From contig SSGY01000071.1 of assembly GCA_008017145.1 (NCBI GenBank), positions 1 to 8,036 of the forward strand: 8,036 bases of DNA. The letters are read 5' to 3'. This DNA is from Neisseriales bacterium. Its GTDB lineage: Bacteria > Pseudomonadota > Gammaproteobacteria > Burkholderiales > UBA11063. Below the pieces are notes generated by a model. That model was given only the letters and a program-made list of their open reading frames with translations. It did no database searches and was not told the origin of the DNA. The translations under genes were made by a program, and so were the position numbers. Each line of letters begins with the position of its first letter. The stretch's first letter is position 1. Shown here piece after piece: positions 1 to 6,720 of this stretch.

Positions 1-1
1 A

Positions 2-70
2 ACCAAGTTTGAAAATCGTGGAATGAAACTTGGGCATGGAGTATGGGATTTGATCTTTATCAAGAAATAG
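2..70 (+). CDS. trmB: tRNA (guanine-N7)-methyltransferase TrmB, C-terminal end only (partial)
   Basis: Frame 2 is open from the left edge to a TAG stop at 68-70 and gives 22 residues. They contain TKFENRG followed by KLGHGVWDLIF, which matches the conserved C-terminus of TrmB as I know it (TKFE.RG..LGHGVWDL.F, including the E. coli enzyme). TrmB is a cytoplasmic SAM-dependent enzyme that makes m7G at position 46 in the variable loop of many tRNAs. The Thr-Lys-Phe-Glu stretch belongs to the region that contacts cofactor and tRNA in the family. The methyltransferase core lies outside the window, so completeness cannot be judged. The next gene starts only 9 bases after the stop, so the two could be co-transcribed. 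The identification rests on a short but very distinctive motif. Confidence 0.85.
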   Translation, partial: TKFENRGMKLGHGVWDLIFIKK

Positions 71-79
71 ATATTAGCT

Positions 80-361
80 ATGTCTCTTAATTCCAATGAT
101 GATCAATTTGATAAACCGCTATCTATCACAACTCGGCAAGTGGCATTGGGTTTGCTCGCGGTAATCTTAATCAGTGCGCTGATTGGTTTAATAATTATTA
201 AACGCAGCGGTAATAGTGGGTTAAAAGTTTACTCTGGTCAACTAAAATCAACTACCCAAGTCATTCACGGTCGGCAATCCAGCTCTGCGCCTGAGAACTT
301 TTCTCCCAACATGTCATTTAATTTACCGCAAGCGCCTGCACAATCAATACCTGCAAATTAA
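80..361 (+). CDS. Small single-pass membrane protein, function unknown (93 aa)
   Basis: I do not recognise this protein. It has a polar, acidic N-terminus (residues 1-18, with an Asn-Asp-Asp stretch). One strong hydrophobic segment follows at about residues 20-40 (VALGLLAVILISALIGLIII), closed by Lys41-Arg42. A roughly 50-residue tail rich in Ser, Gln, Asn and Pro makes up the rest. There is no cleavable signal peptide, because the hydrophobic segment starts too far in and lacks a cleavage site, so a single-pass inner-membrane anchor is expected. There are no cysteines and no known catalytic motif. It starts 9 bases after the trmB stop with only a weak purine-rich ribosome site, which suggests translation coupled to trmB. 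The glpT promoter begins just after its stop. It is called a real gene because it fills the gap between two good genes on the same strand and has a coherent membrane-protein composition. Confidence 0.6.
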   Translation: MSLNSNDDQFDKPLSITTRQVALGLLAVILISALIGLIIIKRSGNSGLKVYSGQLKSTTQVIHGRQSSSAPENFSPNMSFNLPQAPAQSIPAN

Positions 362-363
362 CC

Positions 364-392
364 TAGAAAGTTAACGGCTTTTCTGCTACAAT
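364..392 (+). promoter_or_regulatory. Predicted sigma-70 extended -10 promoter for glpT
   Basis: A -10 box TACAAT (387-392, 5 of 6 consensus) is preceded by TG at 384-385, giving the extended -10 form TGCTACAAT. A weaker -35 box TAGAAA (364-369, 4 of 6) sits exactly 17 bases upstream. Transcription would start near 399, leaving a short leader before the glpT ribosome site AGGGA (416-420) and the ATG at 427. No operator was recognised. This is a consensus match only, with no experimental support. Confidence 0.55.
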
Positions 393-426
393 AACCCATC
401 AAAGATTAATTTAATAGGGATATTCT

Positions 427-1752
427 ATGATTGGGTTTCTCAAGCCAGCTAAATTTGTGACACCACTTCCTGAGAGTCAAATTGACCCAAGTTATCGTCG
501 ATATCGCCTGCAATTGTTTCTAACCGCCTATTTGGGCTATATGGCATATTATTTTGTGCGAAGTACTCTTGCATTGGCAAAACCCTATTTTCTCAAAGAT
601 GGTTTTACCATGGCGCAAGTCGGTTATCTTGGCTCAGCTTTGGCAGTTACTTATGGCTTGAGTAAATTTATTATGGGCAATGTTTCGGATCGAAGTAACC
701 CACGTTATTTTTTAGCATTGGGTTTATTTCTTTCGGCTTTGGTAAACTTGCTTGTGCCAGGAACGCTGAGTTTTAGCGGATTATTTTTGCTGATGCTGAT
801 GAACGGTTGGGTTCAGGGAATGGGGTGGCCGCCTTGTGGTCGAATTATGACCCATTGGTTTTCTGATTCTGAACGTGGCACCAAGATGTCAATTTGGAAT
901 ACTGCGCATAATGTCGGGGCTGGGTTATTACCATTGATAGTTGCGATTGGGGTTTGGGCGTTTGGTAGTTGGAGTGGTTTATTTTATTTACCCGCAATTT
1001 GTGCGATTGTTTTTTCAATTTTAATCTTAATTTTTGGACGTGATGTTCCACAATCAGTTGGGCTACCGCCGATTGAGGTTTATCGTAATGATTACCCTTT
1101 GGCGGAAGTCGAACATGATTTAGTTGATCGTGAACAAGAAATGACCACCAAACAGATCATGTTTGATTATGTATTAAATAACAAAAATGTCTGGTTTATG
1201 GCAATTGCCAATGTCTTTGTTTACTGTGTGCGTTATGGTGTACTTAATTGGGCTCCGACTTACTTAAGTAAAGTTAAACATTTTAGCAATGTATATAGTA
1301 ATATGGGATTTGCATTCTTCGAGTTAGCTGCAATTCCCGGTACAATAATTATTGGCTGGTTATCGGATAAATATTTTGCTGGACGACGTTCACCATTGGG
1401 ATTTTTATCGATGATAATTATCTTTCTTGGTTTGGTGGTTTATTGGCAATCTAGCAATCAGTGGGTGACGGTAATTTCATTGGGTGTAATTGGGTTTTCG
1501 ATCTATGGTCCGGTAATGTTAATCGGGGTTGCCGCACTTGATTTAGTACCTAAAAAAGCTGGCGGAACTGCGGCTGGATTTACTGGTTTATTTGGTTATT
1601 TTTTTGGAACCATGGGTGCAGAAGCATTGATGGGCTATTTAGTACAAAATTATGGTTGGGATAGCGGATTTATTATGTTAATTGCATCAAGTGTATTAGC
1701 TGCGTTCTTTTTTGCTATTACTTGGAATATTCATAAACGAAATGTAGTGTAA
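427..1752 (+). CDS. glpT: Organophosphate:phosphate antiporter, glycerol-3-phosphate transporter GlpT-like (MFS, OPA family)
   Basis: This is a 441-residue, 12-helix inner-membrane antiporter. Family members take up glycerol-3-phosphate or a related phosphoester in exchange for inorganic phosphate. It is collinear with E. coli GlpT (about 450 aa) from the first residues, with shared motifs FKPA/FLKPA, IDP.YRR, DRSNPR, QGMGWPPCGR, PQS.GLPPIE.Y.NDYP, YGPVMLIG and GTAAGFTGLFGY. The substrate-binding arginines fall at the same numbers (Arg45, Arg269), and Lys80, His161 (His165 in E. coli) and Glu299 are also kept. Two charged positions near the substrate site differ: E. coli Lys46 is Ser46 here and Asp274 is Asn274. 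Ribosome site AGGGA lies 6 bases before the ATG, with a promoter just upstream. dsbD follows after 38 bases, so read-through is possible. No glycerol-catabolism gene is adjacent. A related substrate (phosphoglycerate as in PgtP, hexose phosphate as in UhpT, or a UhpC-like sensor) cannot be excluded, but overall similarity favours GlpT. Confidence 0.88.
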   Translation: MIGFLKPAKFVTPLPESQIDPSYRRYRLQLFLTAYLGYMAYYFVRSTLALAKPYFLKDGFTMAQVGYLGSALAVTYGLSKFIMGNVSDRSNPRYFLALGLFLSALVNLLVPGTLSFSGLFLLMLMNGWVQGMGWPPCGRIMTHWFSDSERGTKMSIWNTAHNVGAGLLPLIVAIGVWAFGSWSGLFYLPAICAIVFSILILIFGRDVPQSVGLPPIEVYRNDYPLAEVEHDLVDREQEMTTKQIMFDYVLNNKNVWFMAIANVFVYCVRYGVLNWAPTYLSKVKHFSNVYSNMGFAFFELAAIPGTIIIGWLSDKYFAGRRSPLGFLSMIIIFLGLVVYWQSSNQWVTVISLGVIGFSIYGPVMLIGVAALDLVPKKAGGTAAGFTGLFGYFFGTMGAEALMGYLVQNYGWDSGFIMLIASSVLAAFFFAITWNIHKRNVV

Positions 1753-1790
1753 TATATTTCGAATCTGTTACAGTATGCATAGGATTTAAG

Positions 1791-3593
1791 ATGTTAAAGC
1801 GAATATTATTTTTACTTTTTTTGATGGTTAAGCTAGCTTTTGCTGCGGATTATTTACCATCATGGCAAGCCTTTCAGGTTAAATTAGATAGTGCTGGTGA
1901 AAAAAATGCACTATGGGTTAAGTTTAATATTGCTCCAGAGTACCATCTTTATCAAAATAAAATCAAAATCCAGAGTGCATCGGATAGCTCAGTAGTTTTG
2001 GGTGATCCAGTTTGGCCTGATCCGCTACTAATAAAAAGCCCTGATTTAGGCACATTTAAAGTTTATGAGGGCAAGGTCGCAATTCGAGTTCCAATTCTAA
2101 AGCGTGGTGATGGCAAACTTAAAGCTCAGATTAATTTTCAAGGATGCAAAGGTTTAGATTTATGCTTTCCTGAGCAGCAGGTGGTGCAGGAGTTGGATTT
2201 AGATCATCCTGAATTAGCTGCTAATAATACGCAAGCGCAGATGGACACTAGCAAGATAAATGACGCCCCTACAACGGAACAAAGTTTCTGGAGTAAAGTT
2301 TTTAGTGGCGAAGTAGACTCTAATACAATTAGCGCCTTGTTTGCTGCGAATCAGGTTTTAGTTATTACTGGCTTTTTTATGCTTGGGCTACTCATTGCAT
2401 TTACTCCATGCGTATTTCCTTTGTTACCTGTTCTAATTGGGGTTATTTCAGGTCAAAATGTAAGTACCAAACGAAGTTTCAGTTTGGCATCTAGTTATAT
2501 CTTGGGTGGCGCACTTACTTATGCAGTTGCTGGAGTGGCCGCGGCTGGCTTAGGATATAGTTTGAGCTCATTTTTACAAGCTAGTTGGTTAAGTATTACA
2601 CTTAGTATCTTATTTTTTATTTTTGCATTATCAATGTTTGGTGCGTTCAATCTACAATTACCATCTGGAATTCAAAACAAATTAAACCAAGTTGTGAATA
2701 AACGCAATCAACGTTCTTTGTTGAGTGCATTTATCATTGGTGGTGTTTCAAATTTAATCCTCTCTCCTTGTGTGACAGCACCATTAGCAGGAGCATTAAT
2801 TTATATTAGCACTACTGGTGATCGCGTCTTGGGTGGTTCAGCATTGTTTGCTTTAGGCTTAGGTAGCGGTATTCCACTTTTGATTATCGCGGTAATGGGC
2901 AAAAAATTTCTGCCAAAAAGTGGTAATTGGATGATTGCAGTCAAATATTTCCTTGGCTATCTGATGCTGCTAATGGCAATCTATATGTTAAGTAAAGTTG
3001 TCTCATCAAATATTAGCAATGGTTTATTAACCGCGCTAGGATTAGCTTTATGCTGGCAGTTAATTAGTGCATGGTTAACTAAAATTTATCAAGCACGACT
3101 ACAGTCAGTTCGCCTACGTGCAATGGGGTTTATTGCCGCAAGTATTGCTGGGGCAAGCGTAATGTTATTTAGTCCGCAGGCTTTAGTTGAGAGTAGATTT
3201 CAGGTTGTGACAAGCAACAGTGAACTGCAACAAGCACTAACTCAAGCAGAGCAACAAAATAAGCCTGTACTTTTAGATTATTATGCCTCTTGGTGTGTGG
3301 CGTGTAAAGAGATGGATTTGCGTACTTTTAGTGATCCGGCAGTTGCTAAACTTATGGATAAGTACGCTCTGATTCGTATTGATGTGAGCAAAAATTCAAC
3401 TGAAATTCAATCCCTACAACAACGCTATAAAGTATTAGCTCCGCCGTCAATTGTCTTTTTAGACAATAAAGGTACACAACTGAATAACTATAACGTAACG
3501 GGATTTATTAGTAGTAATCAGCTTATTTCAAATTTAGAAGGTGCTAGTAGTGGTGTTGGTGATTGTATTGCTAGTGGCAATAAAACATGTTAA
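1791..3593 (+). CDS. dsbD: Thiol:disulfide interchange protein DsbD (three-domain)
   Basis: DsbD passes electrons from cytoplasmic thioredoxin across the inner membrane to periplasmic reductases and isomerases such as DsbC, DsbG or CcmG. All three modules are present in the usual 600 residues. A signal peptide at 1-18 ends AFA|AD. The periplasmic N-terminal domain (about 20-145) has the pair Cys119/Cys125 (GCKGLDLCFP). An eight-helix membrane domain (about 188-462) carries Cys207 (AFTPCVFPLLP) and Cys327 (LSPCVTAPLAGAL). The C-terminal thioredoxin domain (about 468-585) has Cys502/Cys505 (YYASWCVACKEMD) and a cis-proline at 552. All six canonical redox cysteines are therefore kept. The protein ends with an extra tail of about 17 residues holding Cys592 and the last residue, Cys600; E. 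coli DsbD as I recall it ends soon after the thioredoxin helix. Ribosome site AGGA (1781-1784) lies 6 bases before the ATG. yciA begins 18 bases after the stop, so the two are probably co-transcribed. Confidence 0.95.
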   Translation: MLKRILFLLFLMVKLAFAADYLPSWQAFQVKLDSAGEKNALWVKFNIAPEYHLYQNKIKIQSASDSSVVLGDPVWPDPLLIKSPDLGTFKVYEGKVAIRVPILKRGDGKLKAQINFQGCKGLDLCFPEQQVVQELDLDHPELAANNTQAQMDTSKINDAPTTEQSFWSKVFSGEVDSNTISALFAANQVLVITGFFMLGLLIAFTPCVFPLLPVLIGVISGQNVSTKRSFSLASSYILGGALTYAVAGVAAAGLGYSLSSFLQASWLSITLSILFFIFALSMFGAFNLQLPSGIQNKLNQVVNKRNQRSLLSAFIIGGVSNLILSPCVTAPLAGALIYISTTGDRVLGGSALFALGLGSGIPLLIIAVMGKKFLPKSGNWMIAVKYFLGYLMLLMAIYMLSKVVSSNISNGLLTALGLALCWQLISAWLTKIYQARLQSVRLRAMGFIAASIAGASVMLFSPQALVESRFQVVTSNSELQQALTQAEQQNKPVLLDYYASWCVACKEMDLRTFSDPAVAKLMDKYALIRIDVSKNSTEIQSLQQRYKVLAPPSIVFLDNKGTQLNNYNVTGFISSNQLISNLEGASSGVGDCIASGNKTC

Positions 3594-3611
3594 AACTTAG
3601 AGGTGTAATTT

Positions 3612-4001
3612 ATGGATGAAACAAAAGTAGAGATTGATGGCGAATTAGTAATGCGAACGATTGCGATGCCTGCGGATACTAATTCTAATGGTGATATTTT
3701 TGGTGGATGGGTACTTTCACAAATGGATTTGGGCGGTGGAATCATAGCCAAAAGTAATTCACCGACTGGACGGGCAGTTACTGTTTCAATTGACAGTATG
3801 TCTTTCATTAACTCAATTAAAGTCGGTGATTTGGTATCGTGCTATGCCAAATTAATTCACCGTGGTAGAACGTCGATGAAAATCCAAATTGAAGCTTGGA
3901 CATATTCGTATATCTCACAAGAAACTAAACATGTAACACATGGCATTTTTACTTATGTAGCTATTGATGCAGATGGTAAGCCTTGTCAATTAAAAACATA
4001 A
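3612..4001 (+). CDS. yciA: Acyl-CoA thioesterase, YciA-type hot-dog fold
   Basis: A 129-residue cytoplasmic thioesterase that hydrolyses acyl-CoAs to free acid and CoA. Family members form hexamers with broad chain-length range and feedback control by CoA. The sequence shows the YciA signature RTIAMPADTNSNGDIFGGW followed by SQMD, in which Asp39 corresponds to the catalytic Asp44 of the Haemophilus enzyme. Further hot-dog landmarks are VTVSIDSMSFINSIKVGD, the CYAKLIHRGRTSM strand and the final FTYVAIDADGKP. The loop after IEAW is a few residues shorter than in E. coli and Haemophilus YciA, and there is no long C-terminal tail. A clear ribosome site (GAGGTG, 3600-3605) lies 6 bases before the ATG and supports this start. 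It follows dsbD by 18 bases and is the last gene before the terminator. Confidence 0.93.
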   Translation: MDETKVEIDGELVMRTIAMPADTNSNGDIFGGWVLSQMDLGGGIIAKSNSPTGRAVTVSIDSMSFINSIKVGDLVSCYAKLIHRGRTSMKIQIEAWTYSYISQETKHVTHGIFTYVAIDADGKPCQLKT

Positions 4002-4042
4002 TAATTATTACAAGTGTGATCTAGATTTTATGTTCTTATGTA

Positions 4043-4086
4043 AGCCGAGTGGGTAGATTCCATCCACTCGGCTAGATTTTGATTTT
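4043..4086 (+). terminator. Rho-independent terminator after yciA
   Basis: A perfect 10-base inverted repeat, AGCCGAGTGG (4043-4052) and CCACTCGGCT (4064-4073), can extend by a G-T and a T-A pair to leave a 7-base loop. It is followed on the + strand by AGATTTTGATTTT, an interrupted T-tract. It lies 42 bases after the yciA stop. It also sits 18 bases beyond the stop of the convergent oxidase gene, but on the - strand the sequence after the hairpin is not T-rich, so it should act mainly for the + strand unit. Confidence 0.82.
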
Positions 4087-4090
4087 GCGG

Positions 4091-5911
4091 TTATTTAATT
4101 CTGCACATCCCTTTATCATTCCAAAATTCACTACCAACACAGTGGTGACAGTAAAATAATCCTTGAGGGTCATATTTTTGTTTTACGGAAAGCAAGCGCG
4201 AGTAATTATCTCCCCAAAAATCTTGCTGCCAATTTTTCTGAAAGTAATCAGCTTCGTTCGCGTAAGTACCACTATTTGGTGCCAGATCAACCAGATTTTT
4301 CATTGCGGCAGAAATTATATCAACTTTCACTTGAGCCGCTTTGTAGTCTGGCTGATAATCTTTTACACCGCTAATAATCTTATCGCTTCCAGCACCCATT
4401 AAAACCAACGCATCAGCGTTAAACACGCTAGGGTTAGTTGAAGTTTCTTTGCTATTGGCAATAGCTTCTTCAGATGCTCCTGATAATCCTTTATTAATAT
4501 GTACAGATACGTTGCCCGCCCGTGAGGCTTTGAAGAAAGCCGCGCTTAATTTAACTAAATTTGGCTCATTGGTGAGCAATGATTTAGGCATCCACCACGA
4601 TTGATAAGTGTAAATATATTGTGATGCTTCATCAGTATTTGATGACCACCAATATTCACCTTCTAATGCGCCTGGTAATGTATTTGCTGTTACCATTTCT
4701 GGGTGATATTTTTTCCAATAGGCATAATTCCACATATCAACCGGCGGAACTTGTATATTTTTGTTTTTGATAGTGTAGTTAGATTTATTTTGCTTAATCC
4801 ATGAATTAAAATCTTTCCATACATTATTAGCTTGATTTGAATTTAAGCCTTGATATACCATGAAAATATTCAACTGGTTTTTAGAATTAAATGCGAATTG
4901 CTCACCCCAGTATTCATTGTTGAGTTTATTTTCATAGAAATCTAAAAATTTTTTAATTAGTATTTTGAAAGAATCATCGTTTTTTGCTGAAATTTGCGCA
5001 CTGTAGATTCCAAAACTACTCGGTAACTGGTGCAGCTTTAAAGTTACTTTACTTACAATTCCGTAAGTTCCGCCACCGCCACCACGGATTGCCCAAAATA
5101 GATCAGAGTTTTGATATTTATTGGCAATAAGAGTTTGACCATCCGCGGTAACAACTTCAACTTGCACAATACCTGCTGCTCCAGTGCCAAATTTTTTGGA
5201 TAGGCTACCAAACCCACCACCTTGAATAAAACCACCAGCCGCTCCAACACTTGCACACCCACCACCTTGAACATACAAATGGTTTTGGTTTGTTGCTACA
5301 TTATATGCTTCAATCCATCTGGTACCAGCCTCAGCTGTAATTACCGGAATTGCGGATTCAGAGTTTGGTGCTCCAGTAGGTATGAAATCAGGAATATATT
5401 TAACCTCCCGCATATCATGCGTCCACACCAATAGAGAATCAGGAGCTGAAGAGCGACCTAAATAGTCGTGACCACCACCTTTTACTACGATTCTCAAATT
5501 GTGCTCTCTGGCGAAGTCAACTGCACGTGCAATATCTTTTGTGGTTTTGGCTTCCACTGCATATACACTTGGCGTATTTGACCAAGCATTGAGCCAACCC
5601 TGAGTTTGTGTACCACCAGGTTTTGATTGTACATAGAATGGATTTTTAATTTTTATTAGTTCATCCTTGCACGCTTGACTATTGATGTCTGTCTGACATG
5701 CCAAGGTTAGCAGCTCAGGCTTTACTAACTTACCATCAAGTTGTTTACTAAGTTCCTGCCATTGTCTGTCCGTAGGCCAACACGGTGAAGTTGGCAGGCA
5801 GCGGCAATCAGTTGGTTTTGCATCTGCTAATACTGCAGATTCCGAAGCTGTTGCTGAACTCAAGTAATTAATTCCTGCACAAATTAACAAAATTTTATAC
5901 AAATACTTCAT
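4091..5911 (-). CDS. Secreted FAD-linked oxidase with BBE domain (berberine-bridge / isoamyl alcohol oxidase-like)
   Basis: A 606-residue predicted exported flavoprotein of the vanillyl-alcohol-oxidase fold. Such enzymes oxidise an alcohol, sugar or similar group with FAD and usually O2, giving H2O2; the substrate here is unknown. A signal peptide covers about 1-23 (cleavage near ATA|SES). A cysteine-rich N-terminal segment (C36, C38, C44, C72, C81, with CRCLPTSPCWP) precedes the FAD-binding domain (about 113-295). That domain has VVKGGGHDYLGRSS, with His148 where the family links FAD through 8-alpha-histidyl, and GGGCASVGAAGGFIQGGGFG, with Cys219 where bicovalent members add a 6-S-cysteinyl bond. 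A substrate domain (about 296-547) follows, then the BBE motif YANEADYF...FWGDNYSRLLSVKQKYDPQGLF (about 550-587) and a short tail with C588, C591 and C603. Leaving out Cys219, eight cysteines remain in the mature part, enough for four disulfides. The N- and C-terminal cysteine segments resemble fungal secreted isoamyl alcohol oxidases as I remember them. A ribosome site (AAAGAAGT, bases 5916-5923 read on the - strand) supports the start. It is convergent with yciA. Confidence 0.85.
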   Translation of the reverse strand: MKYLYKILLICAGINYLSSATASESAVLADAKPTDCRCLPTSPCWPTDRQWQELSKQLDGKLVKPELLTLACQTDINSQACKDELIKIKNPFYVQSKPGGTQTQGWLNAWSNTPSVYAVEAKTTKDIARAVDFAREHNLRIVVKGGGHDYLGRSSAPDSLLVWTHDMREVKYIPDFIPTGAPNSESAIPVITAEAGTRWIEAYNVATNQNHLYVQGGGCASVGAAGGFIQGGGFGSLSKKFGTGAAGIVQVEVVTADGQTLIANKYQNSDLFWAIRGGGGGTYGIVSKVTLKLHQLPSSFGIYSAQISAKNDDSFKILIKKFLDFYENKLNNEYWGEQFAFNSKNQLNIFMVYQGLNSNQANNVWKDFNSWIKQNKSNYTIKNKNIQVPPVDMWNYAYWKKYHPEMVTANTLPGALEGEYWWSSNTDEASQYIYTYQSWWMPKSLLTNEPNLVKLSAAFFKASRAGNVSVHINKGLSGASEEAIANSKETSTNPSVFNADALVLMGAGSDKIISGVKDYQPDYKAAQVKVDIISAAMKNLVDLAPNSGTYANEADYFQKNWQQDFWGDNYSRLLSVKQKYDPQGLFYCHHCVGSEFWNDKGMCRIK

Positions 5912-6291
5912 AGTTACTTCTTTAAAAAATCAATAAGTTATATAAGTATTCGATGCTAAATAACCCCCAATTTAACACCGACTAATTCATGTTAAAATTT
6001 ATTTTCTATTTTACGTGGACTCATGTTCTTTTGCTTACTGATATTGCAATAAGATTTACATCGTATCCAACCAACCAGCTCATTTTAAGCATAATAGATT
6101 GATGGTATTGATCCTAAATTAGCGTTGCATAAAGAGGATTCATTAAAAGAGCTAAACGTATTAAATTTGTAGCCAAATGCATCAATTTACTTTGTGTCAA
6201 TGCTTGTTGCGCTGCATTAGAAATTCACAAATTTTTAAATATACCGTTAATTTAGGCTTCAATTACGAATAAAATTAGGGGCTTAATATGC
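5912..6291. other. AT-rich 380-base intergenic spacer without an intact gene
   Basis: This stretch separates two - strand genes. It should hold the leader and promoter of the oxidase gene, but no convincing -35/-10 pair was found among the many AT-rich hexamers, and only the ribosome site next to 5911 is clear. On the far side no GC-rich hairpin with a T-run was seen after the stop of the DUF1554-domain gene at 6292, only weak AT-rich inverted repeats such as TAATTT and AAATTA around 6250-6278. A possible short coding remnant lies at 6114-6224 and is described separately. No tRNA, riboswitch or insertion-sequence ends were recognised. Confidence 0.6.
6114..6224 (-). pseudogene. Possible short coding remnant, perhaps the end of a transposase (very uncertain)
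   Basis: On the - strand a 36-codon stretch is open between a TGA (6225-6227) and a TAG (6114-6116). It has no start codon or ribosome site near its beginning. The encoded peptide contains TQSKLMHLATNLIRLALLMN, whose spacing of Asn-Leu and basic/hydrophobic residues is reminiscent of the C-terminal end of DDE transposases (a hydrophobic ..A.NL.R...L pattern). The resemblance is loose. No inverted repeats or target duplication were found around it, and an open stretch of this length can occur by chance. It is recorded so that it can be searched. Confidence 0.15.
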
Positions 6292-6720
6292 TTACTGTGC
6301 CACACAATACAACGGATTCGAGGCATTACATAAGGTTGAGTTCGGAGTCCACCACTCCGAAGTAGTATAACTACTCCTGCCAGTGGTGCCGCCAGCAGCA
6401 CGATCAGCAGATGTCCAAGTTGAACAACTAGCACTAGCTCCAGTCCAAGGCGTGGCAAGACTTGAAGTGATTGCATTGGTTAAACTACTTGCGCCGACCA
6501 AATTGCCACCACTTGCTGTTGCAATTAGAGTCAAACCATCAGTACGATAATATGCAGTGCCAGATACCGTCGCATTATTCGAATTCAATAATGCTTTGTA
6601 AGTCTTACCAGTACCAGGAGCACCATTTTTAGGCTTATTAGAGGCGCCATTACATTTAGTATCGGCACCGGCAAGTCCGCCCAAACTACCTGTCCACTTA
6701 GTTATGGTTACAAAAATTAC
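6292..6720 (-). other. DUF1554-like C-terminal domain within the surface protein
   Basis: This is the 142-residue end of the protein. It opens with a hydrophobic strand, VIFVTITKW, and the motif GSLGGLAGADTKC. A central part follows (TYKALLNSNN, GTAYYRTDG). It closes with CSTWTSAD, a Gly/Ser/Thr segment, EWW and LCNASNPLYCVAQ. The four cysteines (23, 99, 131 and 139 of the domain) sit at the positions expected for two disulfides in this family. Its place at the extreme C-terminus is the usual one and suggests the exposed tip of the protein. Confidence 0.72.

Noticed and set aside
845..1051. 68-codon open frame on the - strand
   Set aside because: It lies entirely inside glpT, which has strong family matches, and its product has no recognisable features.
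3590..3808. 72-codon open frame on the - strand
   Set aside because: It overlaps the conserved catalytic part of yciA in antisense and is a shadow of that gene.
4043..4073. Neisserial DNA-uptake-type repeat in the terminator stem
   Set aside because: The stem AGCCGAGTGG does not match the known uptake core GCCGTCTGAA or the variants I recall, and no second copy was noticed in the window.
4163..4402. 79-codon open frame on the + strand
   Set aside because: It is antisense to the BBE domain of the oxidase gene, with no ribosome site or recognisable product.
5053..5434. Two open frames (- strand 5053-5274, + strand 5222-5434) inside the oxidase gene
   Set aside because: Both overlap the conserved FAD-binding region of the oxidase. 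Their low-complexity products come from the Gly-rich codons read in other frames.
5879..5911. Lipoprotein signal at Cys11 of the oxidase
   Set aside because: The residues before the cysteine (LLIC) lack the small residues of a lipobox, and the hydrophobic region continues past it to a normal signal-peptidase-I type site near residue 23.
6252..6476. 74-codon open frame on the - strand overlapping the end of the DUF1554 gene
   Set aside because: It is out of frame with the DUF1554 domain, which carries the conserved Cys and Trp motifs, so it is a shadow.
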